Assembly (NCBI RefSeq): GCF_003602005.1
Contig: NZ_QZWD01000005.1
Span: 62,001-126,000 of the forward strand
Source of the DNA: Salinisphaera sp. Q1T1-3
GTDB taxonomy: Bacteria > Pseudomonadota > Gammaproteobacteria > Nevskiales > Salinisphaeraceae
Length of the DNA: 64,000 nt
Direction: 5' to 3'
The position numbers were made by a program, and so were the translations under genes. The notes beneath the pieces are model-generated. The model was not told the origin of the DNA and searched no databases. It saw only the letters and a list, made by a program, of their open reading frames with translations. This document shows positions 10,573-19,082 of the stretch, one piece after another (the stretch's first letter is position 1; each line of letters opens with the position of its first letter).

Positions 10573-10754
10573 TTATCGATCCAGCATGAGAAAGCTGAAT
10601 TTTTCAGCTGTTTTCAACGCTACCAAACAACGAACGCTGGTGCGTTTCCGGCGTTCATTTTTAACGGATTCGCGTCCTCTGGCCGCGCCGCGGCCGGCAT
10701 ACGGGCGTTATCAACCCTGCAAATCATCTATTTTTATGCCAGGTTAATAATAAT
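10573..10754 (-). repeat. Degenerate family A repeat, inverted
   Basis: Reads TTATCGATCCAGCATG, then TTTTTCAGCTGTTTTCAACG, a GC-rich middle, and ends GTTATCAACCCTGCAAATCA followed by CTATTTTTATGCCAGGTTAATAA. This is the reverse complement of the layout at 21611 and 62741, with many substitutions. The remaining gap, 10755-11388, shows no gene or known element. Confidence 0.65.
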
Positions 10755-11388
10755 CGAGCCCGCGGCAGGGTGGGTCGAAACCTTCAGCGATCCAGTTTCT
10801 ATGCTTGACCGGCAATGGACGTGCACGTGGCCATTCGAGATGGCGCAGAATTTGCCTTCAATTTTCTGCATGGTAGTGGTTTATCCCGATTGATCGCCGT
10901 GTCGTGGTGCGTTTTCGGGCCGATAACGAACTGGTCGTCTTAGGCAGAAGAAGTATGGCGGGGCAATACAAGCGAGTGCCAGCACTGTTTGGCGATTGGA
11001 TCTGCCATCGATCGACAGACTGCGTCATCATGCGTGGTCGCGATAATGCTCTTGGTGCCAATTCGGAGCGTTTTCTGGGCGCAGCGTACGATGGCCGGCG
11101 GCGCGTGTCGGATTTGGCACAACGAACAGTCATATGCGGCGAGGATATGGCGATATTTCGTAACGACCGGCTGTCGACTGGGGCAGCCGAAACGCAGCAA
11201 TGCGTCGTCGGCATGCGTTTGATTGTTGAATTCGTGCCTGGTTGGCAGGCTGACTCGCGAGTAAAGCGCGGCACGACTACGGTTTGCCGATGGAGTCAGA
11301 GCGACGGTTCTGTGGTGAATGAATATCCGTGGGCGCGGAAGGTGTCAATAAAGCGTCTGATTGTTCAGCGCCGGAGGAACCCGGGCAA

Positions 11389-11892
11389 ATGAAAAAGAAT
11401 AGACAGCAGCGACTCGACGAAGTCTTTCGCAAGGACTATTCGTGGCTGACCAATAAGCTACGCTATCGCACCGGCGATCCCGACAAGGCAGCAGATATAG
11501 CATCCGAATCGTTCGTGCAGTTTGCAGCTGTACGCGAGCTGGATAGCGTGCGCGAGCCGCGTGCCATGTTAACCACGATCGCCAATCGGGTATTCTTCAA
11601 CACGCTTCGCCGCCGCAGCCTTTATCAGAATTATCTGCAGCTGCTGGCTCAGATGCCGACAACCATTGAGGTGTCGGCCGAAGACCAGAATGCGATGATG
11701 GATGCTCTGCTGGCTGTGGATCGTGCGTTTGACACATTACCGGAAAAAGCCCGGCAGGCATTCGTCTATTGTCGTCTGGAGGGGCTGACGCAGGCCGAGG
11801 CGGCGGCGAAGATCGGCGTTTCCAAGAGTATGGTCCGTCAATATATCGCCGCGGTGCAGACGCGGTTGGAAGAGGTCGTGCAAAACCCCTGA
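11389..11892 (+). CDS. ECF sigma factor, FecI-like
   Basis: Sigma-70 family extracytoplasmic-function factor of 167 aa. Region 2 spans residues about 8-80 (KDYSWLTNKLRYRTGDPDKAADIASESF, similar to FecI-type factors) and region 4 spans about 105-160 (helix-turn-helix LTQAEAAAKIGVSKSMVRQYI). GGAGGA lies 10 bases before the ATG; an in-frame GTG at 11329 is less likely. Such factors normally drive a neighbouring TonB receptor gene, and one lies at 15363. No FecR-type anti-sigma gene is adjacent, which is unusual for FecI-type factors. Confidence 0.85.
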   Translation: MKKNRQQRLDEVFRKDYSWLTNKLRYRTGDPDKAADIASESFVQFAAVRELDSVREPRAMLTTIANRVFFNTLRRRSLYQNYLQLLAQMPTTIEVSAEDQNAMMDALLAVDRAFDTLPEKARQAFVYCRLEGLTQAEAAAKIGVSKSMVRQYIAAVQTRLEEVVQNP

Positions 11893-12000
11893 AGATATAC
11901 GATGGGTCGATTGGCGAATCCGGGGGGTATGCGGAGAGCCCAAGACGTCGTGTGTGCGCCGATGTCTTGATTATCGAGGAATAGGAATAACTGCCTTGTG

Positions 12001-12303
12001 CCTGCTGATGTTTCGTGCGTTTCCACACCGAGTGCGCCTTCAAATTGACGATGGGCGCAAAGACGAGGCGTAGCACGCATAGCGTGTCATTCTGCGCCCG
12101 CGTGCTCGAACGCTGGATCGCCGTCGTGTTTTTGATTTGGGGCGCTTGTCCCGAAGGGTTCGGTCGCCCATGAACACTCGACGATGGCCGCCCCGCGGCA
12201 TTGCGAGCCTGGATCGTGGCACGCCACGATCGGCAACTCGCGCCTTGACGGACACGATTTGTGGCGCAACGCGGCGCTCGAACGATACATCAACAGGCCC
12301 TAG
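12001..12303 (+). repeat. CTAG-bounded palindromic repeat (family C), nearly complete
   Basis: Left end CCTGCTGATGTTTCGTGCG and right end CGATACATCAACAGGCCCTAG are inverted copies of each other. Inside are ATTGACGATGGGCGC, CATTCTGCGCCCGCG and the perfect palindrome GATCGTGGCACGCCACGATC (about 12215). Related copies lie at 28653, 37190 and 52755. The right CTAG boundary (12300-12303) is intact; the left one is eroded. Confidence 0.75.
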
Positions 12304-12688
12304 CGTCTGTTGAGGATCGCGCCGCGTTGGCGAACGCTAATCGGGTTAATCAAGGCGTGCGCGGCTGCATTGTGCTGTGTAACAATCCAGACGTGTAACG
12401 CGGTATCTTGCAATTGGCGCCCCAACCGGCCAGGGCTTGTCTGACGGCAATACCGCGTTGTCCCTTCCCTGTCTTGCGTGGCACAGCCATGGACGCTTCG
12501 TCTTGGCAGTAGACAAGCCTTGGCGCGGACACGTACTGACTCTCGACAGGCGCTACACTGGATTGACCTCAAATGCTCTGCGGTGCCACAGGCTGTCGTC
12601 GACCCGAGCACAAAAAAACGACGCATATGCCGGGTCACTGTGCGGCTCTTGAGAGTGGGGCGTCGACGTTTGTTGCAATGTCATATCT
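12304..12688. other. Non-coding gap, possible transposase debris
   Basis: No intact gene. A minus-strand frame around 12350-12540 contains VYCQDEASMAV, which faintly recalls the DEA motif of IS630-type transposases, but it is short and broken and I cannot confirm it. Otherwise nothing recognisable between the repeat and the 3' end of the ABC transporter gene. Confidence 0.25.
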
Positions 12689-14386
12689 TTAATTGGCTGG
12701 TCGTAACGTCAGTGTACGGTCGTGGAAGGGCCGCAGAGATTCATTGTGCGCAACGCTGACGATCGCGCTATCGGGCAACTGTGTCGTCAAAGCACGGTAC
12801 AAGGCGTTCTCGGTCTCGGGATCCAGAGCGCTGGTTGCTTCGTCTAGAAACACGAATGCCGGACGCTGTAGCAACACCCGAGCCAGTGCCAGGCGTTGTT
12901 GTTCACCGCCCGACAGTTTTTGTTGCCACCGGGCGTTGACGGACAATGAGTCACCCAATGTCTCAAGGCGGGCAGCGGTTAGCGCCTGCCGACAGGCATC
13001 ATTATCAAAATTGTCTGGCGGCTGTGGATAGCAAAGTGCCGATTTCAATGGTCCGCTGGGAATATAGCTGCGCTGGGGTAGAAAGCAGCGGCTGGTCGCG
13101 GGCTGTCGGATTTCGCCTTTCGCGTAGGGCCAGAGGCCGGCACAGGCACGCAGCAGCGTGCTCTTGCCGGTTCCCGAGGGGCCCGTGATCAGCCACCGTT
13201 CCCCCGGGCCGACTTGCCATTCTGACAGACGTGTAAGCAGTTTGCCGAACGGGTCACGTAGAGACAGATCCCGGCATTTCAATGCCTGGGCGCCAGCCGG
13301 GAAGGCCTGTATCAGATCTGTCGGCGTGCTATTGGCTTTGGAAAAGCCCCATTCCAGGTCACGCAGACGATTTGTGATTGCAAGCCATTGCGTGAATTGC
13401 TCGTATGCCTGTGAGAAAAAAGACAACGAATTCTCGACCATGGAAAAGGCACCCGTTGTTCGGCCGATATCGCCGAAGCTGATTGCGCCGGCAAGGTAAC
13501 GCGGCAGCACGAGCAGTGTGGGCAGGACGGAAAAAGTCTGGCTATAGACCGCGCGGGTAAGCATTATTTTTGATGTGCGGGAAATAATGTGATACCAGTT
13601 GGTCAGAAGATGCTGGAATGCGTCGCCCAAACGCTGTTTTTCTCGGGAACCGCCACCATAAAAACCGATTTGCTCGGAATTCTCGCGCAGCTGCATGGCG
13701 AGATAACGAAAGTCGGCCTCGACCGTCTGTTGGCGATTATTAAGCCCGATGAGTGGCTTGCCGACATAGTGGACCAAGGCGAGATTGAGGATCGAATAGA
13801 TAAGCACGGCAAAGACGAGATAACCCGGCAGCGCCAGCGGTACGCCAGCAATTTGGAAGTGAAGCGTACCGGACAGGTTCCACAAGACCACGCTGAAAGA
13901 AATTGTCGATACCGTCGCCGATAGCGTATTGAGGCACAGGTTGAGCGTGATATCGACGAAGCGGGCGACATCGTCAGCGATACGCTGGTCGGTATTGCTG
14001 ATCAGGTCGTCGCGTTCGACGCTGTAGTAAGCGTGATGGTCGATCCAGCGTTTGAGATAGTGATCGGTCAGCCAGCTTCGCCACTTCACTTGCAGGATCT
14101 GCTGCAACACGTAGCTGACGATGGGTAATATCGCGACGCCTAGCCCGACGCAGAAACTGATCAGCATTAGCGGTTTGATCTTCGCCCAATCGCGCGACAC
14201 CATTGCATCGATCAACTCGCCGGAAAGGCGGTTTGCCCAGACGGCCAGTGACGTGCTGCCGAACATGATCGCCAGGATCAGCGCCAATAACGCAAACCGC
14301 TGCCAGTAAGACGGAGCGTGCCGCCAGAACAAAAGGATCATCTCTCCGATGCCGGGACGACGGCCCCGCTTGATAAGATCGCTCAT
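12689..14386 (-). CDS. ABC transporter, fused permease/ATPase of the SbmA/YddA type
   Basis: Inner-membrane half-transporter of 565 aa. Residues about 20-330 carry the six-helix SbmA/BacA-like membrane domain (segments such as WRSWLTDHYLKRWIDHHAYY and NTDQRIADDVARF are typical). Residues about 370-560 form the nucleotide-binding domain with Walker A GPSGTGKST, signature LSGGEQQR and Walker B FVFLDEATSALD. Relatives import peptides, vitamin B12 or siderophores; the substrate here is unknown. Its place between a FecI-like sigma gene and a TonB receptor suggests a matching inner-membrane step. The upstream gap 14387-15362 holds a repeat at 14971 and no gene. Confidence 0.85.
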   Translation of the reverse strand: MSDLIKRGRRPGIGEMILLFWRHAPSYWQRFALLALILAIMFGSTSLAVWANRLSGELIDAMVSRDWAKIKPLMLISFCVGLGVAILPIVSYVLQQILQVKWRSWLTDHYLKRWIDHHAYYSVERDDLISNTDQRIADDVARFVDITLNLCLNTLSATVSTISFSVVLWNLSGTLHFQIAGVPLALPGYLVFAVLIYSILNLALVHYVGKPLIGLNNRQQTVEADFRYLAMQLRENSEQIGFYGGGSREKQRLGDAFQHLLTNWYHIISRTSKIMLTRAVYSQTFSVLPTLLVLPRYLAGAISFGDIGRTTGAFSMVENSLSFFSQAYEQFTQWLAITNRLRDLEWGFSKANSTPTDLIQAFPAGAQALKCRDLSLRDPFGKLLTRLSEWQVGPGERWLITGPSGTGKSTLLRACAGLWPYAKGEIRQPATSRCFLPQRSYIPSGPLKSALCYPQPPDNFDNDACRQALTAARLETLGDSLSVNARWQQKLSGGEQQRLALARVLLQRPAFVFLDEATSALDPETENALYRALTTQLPDSAIVSVAHNESLRPFHDRTLTLRPAN

Positions 14387-14970
14387 TTATCGAATCCGGC
14401 CGCAGGGCGATAAGCCAATAAATAAAAAATAAATAATCCTTGGCCCTTGATTTTGAAAACGCATTGCAAGAGATCTGCTTATTCGATTGGCTCGGTGCTG
14501 CAGTCCATATCGGAACGGCACTGGAAGGCCGAAACCCGGCCGTTCTCTCAGCCCCCTGCAAACCTTGGTCGGCTGCGTGCCTGTCTGTAGTTTTCAAAGA
14601 TCCGGCCGTCGAATGGCCGCAGCGCCATGGTTGCGGTGTGCGATCAATCCAGCGTGAACGTATATTCATGCCGGATTGGCCGAGGCCGCTACACAGAGGC
14701 GGGCGTTTGCAAGGCTGCCGGACTTCTCGATGCCACTCTTATATCTGTGTATTTCGAAGCACGAAATGACAGTTCTCGGCGAAAGAATCTCGCGAGCTCT
14801 CTCGCGGTTGGCGACGGCCGTCGGATAGGGCGTGCGAAGCGGTGCCAGCATCGCCTGCCGACAGCGTTTGGCGACGGCGCGGCAGCACAAGCGGCTATCG
14901 TCTTTGCCGGTTGCGTCGTGATCATCCGATCCAATCGCCTGGCGTCGGCCATGGTATCGGCCTTTGAGGT

Positions 14971-15141
14971 TTATTAACCCAGTATAAAAATAGATCGTTT
15001 TCGGGTTGACGAAGCGCTTTGCGACGATATATGCGCCGCCGCCTGGAGTGCGAAGCCATTGAAAATGAGCCGCGGCGGCGTTCTCTCCGATGGCGGTGGA
15101 AACGGCTGGCGATTTCAGCTGCTTGGATACCGTATCGATAA
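14971..15141 (+). repeat. Degenerate family A repeat
   Basis: Starts TTATTAACCCAGTATAAAAA, continues ATAGATCGTTTTCGGGTTGA, GAAGCCATTGAAAATGAGCC and GGCGGTGGAAACGGCTGGCG, and ends near GGATACCGTATCGATAA. Block order and length match the intact copies. It lies in the region upstream of the TonB receptor gene. Confidence 0.65.
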
Positions 15142-15362
15142 CGGGACCGTCGCGATTGCCTTGTCGGAATTCTCTGCGTCGCAATCACGGATTAGGCACG
15201 GGATATGCCGCCAACTGGCAACGGGTGCAGCCAGTCGCCAGTCGGTCAACGGCGACATTTTATGTCTTGTAGCTGTCACTTTTCGCGCGTTATCACACAT
15301 ACCCCATAGAGACCGACGTGTCGTTTCGGCATTTCTAGCGGTTCTTGAAAGGGGGGCGAGCA

Positions 15363-17636
15363 GTGACAAACATGCGATCCAGAGCGAACCGGGTTGCGGT
15401 GATTTCAGTTTCCGTCGGTATGGCAATGATGACTGCGCCGCCACTGGTCGCGGCGCCTTATCAAACGCCAGAGCCCGAGGATGATTCTGGCACGTCGGTC
15501 GCACCGGACTCGTCTGCCAAATCGGGCCATCCCCGATCGTCTGAAGCCAAGAGGCCGCCGTCAAAGAGTTCGTCCCAAAAGCCGGCATCCGTCGAGCCGG
15601 CAGCTGCTGTAGACAGCACGCTTTCGACCATCGATGTGTTCGGGTTCCTCGACGACTTGGGTTACAACCCAGGCTTTTCGAGCGGCGCTTACGGCATGGG
15701 TATGCCGCTGCAGGAGACACCTCGCGCCGTGGATGTTATTGGCCGGGATGTTCTCGATGACCAGCAGTCGACAGACGTAGAAGATGCACTCAGGAATGCG
15801 CCCAGTGTCTCCATACAACCCGGCGGGCACGGCAGTTCTTCCTTCGCCATCCGTGGTTACGATGTAACGCAGACATCAGTGGATGGTGTAACCAATTTTG
15901 AAAGCCGGAACAATCTTACGACACCATCCGCGAACATCGATGGTATCCAGCGTATTGAGGTCATCAAAGGGCCGAATTCGGTCATGGCTGGTAGCAGTTC
16001 GCCCGGCGGGAGTATCAACCTGGTCCGCAAGGCGCCAGTGCGCGAGCCGCTGCATCAATTGAAAGCCGATGCCATTGACAACAACCATGCCGAGTACAAG
16101 CTTGCGCTGGATCTCGGCGGGCCGCTCAGCCGTGACAAGTCGTGGGCCTATCGCTTTAATATCTCGGGCATGAAGTCCGACAATACGTGGTACGACTACG
16201 ATGGTGGCCACTCCTTCTTCGTCGCGCCGGTGATCGGTTGGCGCGGCGACGGCACCCGTTTCAAGGTGGGGGGGCAATTTTCGAAATCTCGCTCTTCCGA
16301 AGGCCTGAGTGCGACGTACTACGATTTTGCCGAAGGCGCGGTCCAGGACATTCCCCGCCTCCGCTTCGGTGACCGGGATGACCATGTCTCGGGAGATTCG
16401 TCCACCATCTATTACGAATTCAGTCAGGATTTGGCACCGGGCTGGACGTTCAACAGTAAGGCGACCTACCTCGACAGCATGGTCGATATACGGCTACATG
16501 AAGCGTGGGCCATCGAGCCGAATGGGGATATCGTCGCCCATCCATTTTCGAGCCGGATCGACCTAAGCTCTATCAGTACCCAGAACGATATCCAGGGCAA
16601 GTTCAATACCGGCCCAATCCACCACAAGGTGCAGATTGCCCACAGTTTCATGCAGGCTGATTCTAGTCAGTTCGATCTTTCCACCGGGCCGGTATTCGGG
16701 CATAACGTATGGCGCCCCGATACATTGAATTACCCGGCCATTCCAAAGGCCGAGCAGAAAAGCTTCACGCAACTGCAAATTCAGAAGGGGTGGCTTTTGC
16801 AGGACGATGCCTCGATTTTCAACGATCGATTGCACCTGCTTTTTTCCGGTCGCTACACGACATGGGATAACCGGCTCAATGTGTTGGCTGGCTCGGGTTC
16901 GGCGAGCAAATTCAAAAAAAGCAAGTTTGTACCCAACTACGGAATCGCCTTCAATATAACCCCGGATATGACGGCATATTTCAACTTGCTCAACGGTTTC
17001 TACGGCACGATGCAAGTCGACACGAACCAGGAGCCGTTACCGCCTAGCACAAGTCAGTCGAAGGAGTTCGGCCTTAAATGGGCGCTTCTGGACAGCAAGT
17101 TGACTGTGACTAGCGATATTTTCGAGATCGAACAAGACAATGTCCCGGTGCAAAATACACAGACAGGCGAATACATCAGCGCGCAGGGGCGTAGTAGCAA
17201 GGGGTTTGAGCTTAATATCGACGGTAGTCCCATGCCGGGATGGGACGTCACTTTTGGTTATACCTACTTGAGCGTGAAAGTTTCCGATACACAGCCCGAT
17301 GTCGCACCAACAAGAATTACCGGTCAGCCTCGGCATTCGGTCAATCTCTGGACGACCTATCAACTACAGCATGGTCTGCTGGCAGGGTTGGGGGGTGGTT
17401 TTGGCGTGACTGCCGCCAGCCAGACGACCAACGGCAATAACACGGCGGGATACTTCAAGTTGCCGAGCTGGGCCCAGGTGGACACCTCAATTTTTTATCG
17501 GAAGAAAGCCTGGGCGGTGACCCTAGGCGTCAAGAATATCTTCGATAGCCGGCTCTATAACTATACCTCGGTTCCCGACTTCGTCTCGGTTAAGGAGGGA
17601 CGTCGTGCGCACTTGACGGTCTATTACGATTTTTAA
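15363..17636 (+). CDS. TonB-dependent siderophore-type outer-membrane receptor
   Basis: Outer-membrane gated beta-barrel of 757 aa. A signal peptide ends near VSVGMAMMTAPPLVAA; a Ser/Pro-rich linker follows, then a TonB-box-like STIDVFGF and the plug domain (ETPRAVDVIGRDVLDDQQ, RIEVIKGPNSVMAGSSSPGG). The barrel ends in the OMP-type aromatic terminus VYYDF. There is no STN signalling domain, so it should not signal through FecR. The GTG at 15363 is preferred because a G-rich Shine-Dalgarno run (AAAGGGGGG) lies about 7 bases upstream; the ATG at 15372 is the alternative. Ligand unknown; siderophore-receptor features are clearest in the plug. Confidence 0.92.
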   Translation: MTNMRSRANRVAVISVSVGMAMMTAPPLVAAPYQTPEPEDDSGTSVAPDSSAKSGHPRSSEAKRPPSKSSSQKPASVEPAAAVDSTLSTIDVFGFLDDLGYNPGFSSGAYGMGMPLQETPRAVDVIGRDVLDDQQSTDVEDALRNAPSVSIQPGGHGSSSFAIRGYDVTQTSVDGVTNFESRNNLTTPSANIDGIQRIEVIKGPNSVMAGSSSPGGSINLVRKAPVREPLHQLKADAIDNNHAEYKLALDLGGPLSRDKSWAYRFNISGMKSDNTWYDYDGGHSFFVAPVIGWRGDGTRFKVGGQFSKSRSSEGLSATYYDFAEGAVQDIPRLRFGDRDDHVSGDSSTIYYEFSQDLAPGWTFNSKATYLDSMVDIRLHEAWAIEPNGDIVAHPFSSRIDLSSISTQNDIQGKFNTGPIHHKVQIAHSFMQADSSQFDLSTGPVFGHNVWRPDTLNYPAIPKAEQKSFTQLQIQKGWLLQDDASIFNDRLHLLFSGRYTTWDNRLNVLAGSGSASKFKKSKFVPNYGIAFNITPDMTAYFNLLNGFYGTMQVDTNQEPLPPSTSQSKEFGLKWALLDSKLTVTSDIFEIEQDNVPVQNTQTGEYISAQGRSSKGFELNIDGSPMPGWDVTFGYTYLSVKVSDTQPDVAPTRITGQPRHSVNLWTTYQLQHGLLAGLGGGFGVTAASQTTNGNNTAGYFKLPSWAQVDTSIFYRKKAWAVTLGVKNIFDSRLYNYTSVPDFVSVKEGRRAHLTVYYDF

Positions 17637-17640
17637 GGCC

Positions 17641-17835
17641 ATTAGGATTTTAAGGTTTGTATTGCCAAGAGAAAAATGGTTTTTCTTGGTCCCGCTACGC
17701 GTATGGCAAGGCATCTGGATCGCGGTCAATCGTTTGTATTCGTTGACAAAGAAACACGGAAAGGCCTTCTGTCCTGGCCTTTGAAGGTGCTGGAAAACAA
17801 CTGGCGGAATCCGCTGTTTGGGGCGCCGGGTTAAT
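17641..17835 (+). repeat. Strongly degenerate family A repeat
   Basis: The right half is recognisable: TTTGAAGGTGCTGGAAAACA followed by GGGGCGCCGGGTTAATAGTA, matching the TTGAAAACAGCTG...GGTGCCGGATTAATA end of intact copies. The left half matches only weakly. An imperfect A-rich/T-rich hairpin at 17665-17689 (CCAAGA...TTCTTGG) could end the receptor transcript. Confidence 0.45.
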
Positions 17836-17861
17836 AGTAGAACAGGGTATTGAAAATCGTT

Positions 17862-18566
17862 ATGAGAACAATCGGTCTTATCGGTGGAATGAGTTGGGAG
17901 TCAACCGCCACTTATTATCGAAAGATCAACGAGCGTATTCGGGCCGTTCGTGGCGGTCTGAGCTCGGCTGATCTGTTGCTTCACTCCGTCGATTTTTCCC
18001 GTGTCGTGGCATGGCAGAAGGCAGGAGCGTGGCAAGACGCAGCCGAATATCTGGCAACCGTCGGTTTTAACCTGCAAAGGGCCGGTGCAGACTGCATCTT
18101 GATTTGTACCAACACGATGCATCGGGTTGCCGACGACGTCTCGGATCGATTGGATGTTCCTTTGATTCATATTGTCGATGCGACAGGGGAGGCGTTGGTC
18201 CGGGCTGGTGCCAAGCGGCCTTTGCTGCTGGCGACGAGTTATACGATGGAAGGTGGTTTTTATCGAGACCGGTTGCGGTCACGCTTCGGTATCGAGGCCA
18301 AGGTGCCGGATGCCGACGCGCGAGCAACAGTCAACGAGATCATCTTCGAGGAGCTTTGTGTCGGCCGGATCCTGGACATATCCCGGGCCGATTATTTGCG
18401 AATTATTTCGTGCGCGCGGGCATCCGGATGCGATTCCGTCATTCTGGGTTGTACTGAGATTGGCCTGCTGATTGATGAAAAAGACTCCGAGCTCAAGGTA
18501 TTTGATTCGACTCGGCTCCACGTGGAGGCGGCGGTTAAATTTGCGCTTGAAAGAGATAGCCATTAG
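17862..18566 (+). CDS. Aspartate/glutamate-type racemase
   Basis: Cofactor-independent amino-acid racemase of 234 aa, similar to the YgeA/RacX group. The two catalytic cysteines are visible in ICTNTMH (N-terminal half) and LGCTEIGLL (C-terminal half), and the N-terminus TIGLIGGMSWESTATYYRKIN is typical. No signal peptide, so cytoplasmic. The ATG at 17862 is chosen over a TTG at 17850 that has no usable ribosome-binding site. It sits between a TonB receptor and a cytoplasmic peptidase. I infer a role in converting D-amino acids released from an imported compound; a biosynthetic role is equally possible. Confidence 0.85.
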   Translation: MRTIGLIGGMSWESTATYYRKINERIRAVRGGLSSADLLLHSVDFSRVVAWQKAGAWQDAAEYLATVGFNLQRAGADCILICTNTMHRVADDVSDRLDVPLIHIVDATGEALVRAGAKRPLLLATSYTMEGGFYRDRLRSRFGIEAKVPDADARATVNEIIFEELCVGRILDISRADYLRIISCARASGCDSVILGCTEIGLLIDEKDSELKVFDSTRLHVEAAVKFALERDSH

Positions 18567-19082
18567 ACCAGCATGATAATCGATGGTTTTCCGGATTGAT
18601 AACCGTGCTCGCGGATGCAAGATGCCGCAAAGCCTTTAAAAAATAAATTGTGAAATGTTCCGAATTTTATTCTGTAAATTGATGATAAAACATCGATTTC
18701 GAATTTTTCTGGATTTTATCAGTCCGAAGGTTGTGTCTTCAGTAATTCCTGTTTTAGTTGGCGTCAATCTTTCGTAAACGTTCGTGAAGGTATCCGATTG
18801 GCCTGACTCGTGGGTTGTCCTCATCAGGAACTGCAACGCCGTGTTTTCCGTGAGCCGATTTGAGAGAAAGCTGGCTTTGGAGCAGTTTTTGCGATCAATG
18901 AACAGAAAAAAGATGCTGCATGTCAATGCGCCTTGAGATATTGCGAATATGGCGATTATATTGAGTTTAAAATTATTTTATGAAGTCAAAATATGGAATT
19001 TTGTCTTTGTAAAAATAAAAATATCAGAAATTTTACAAAACAGTAACGCGGTACTCATTGCTTTTCTACACAAGGAGCGCCT
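18567..19082. other. AT-rich non-coding gap with worn repeat end
   Basis: Clearly lower GC than the flanks. Bases about 18583-18660 (GGTTTTCCGGATTGATAACC, then AAAGCCTTTAAAAAATAAA) resemble the left half of a family A repeat. A minus-strand frame at 18636-18926 has no family features. The 3' part is probably promoter and leader of the peptidase gene, whose AAGGAG lies at 19072-19077. Confidence 0.5.

Noticed and set aside
10565-10582. Fur-box-like AATCATTATCGAT near the end of a repeat upstream of the sigma gene
   Set aside because: Only a half-site matches, and it lies inside a worn repeat terminus about 800 bases from the sigma start, so chance is likely.
18636-18926. 96-codon minus-strand frame in the AT-rich gap
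   Set aside because: No ribosome-binding site or recognisable feature; stop codons are simply sparse in this phase, and part of it overlaps worn repeat sequence.
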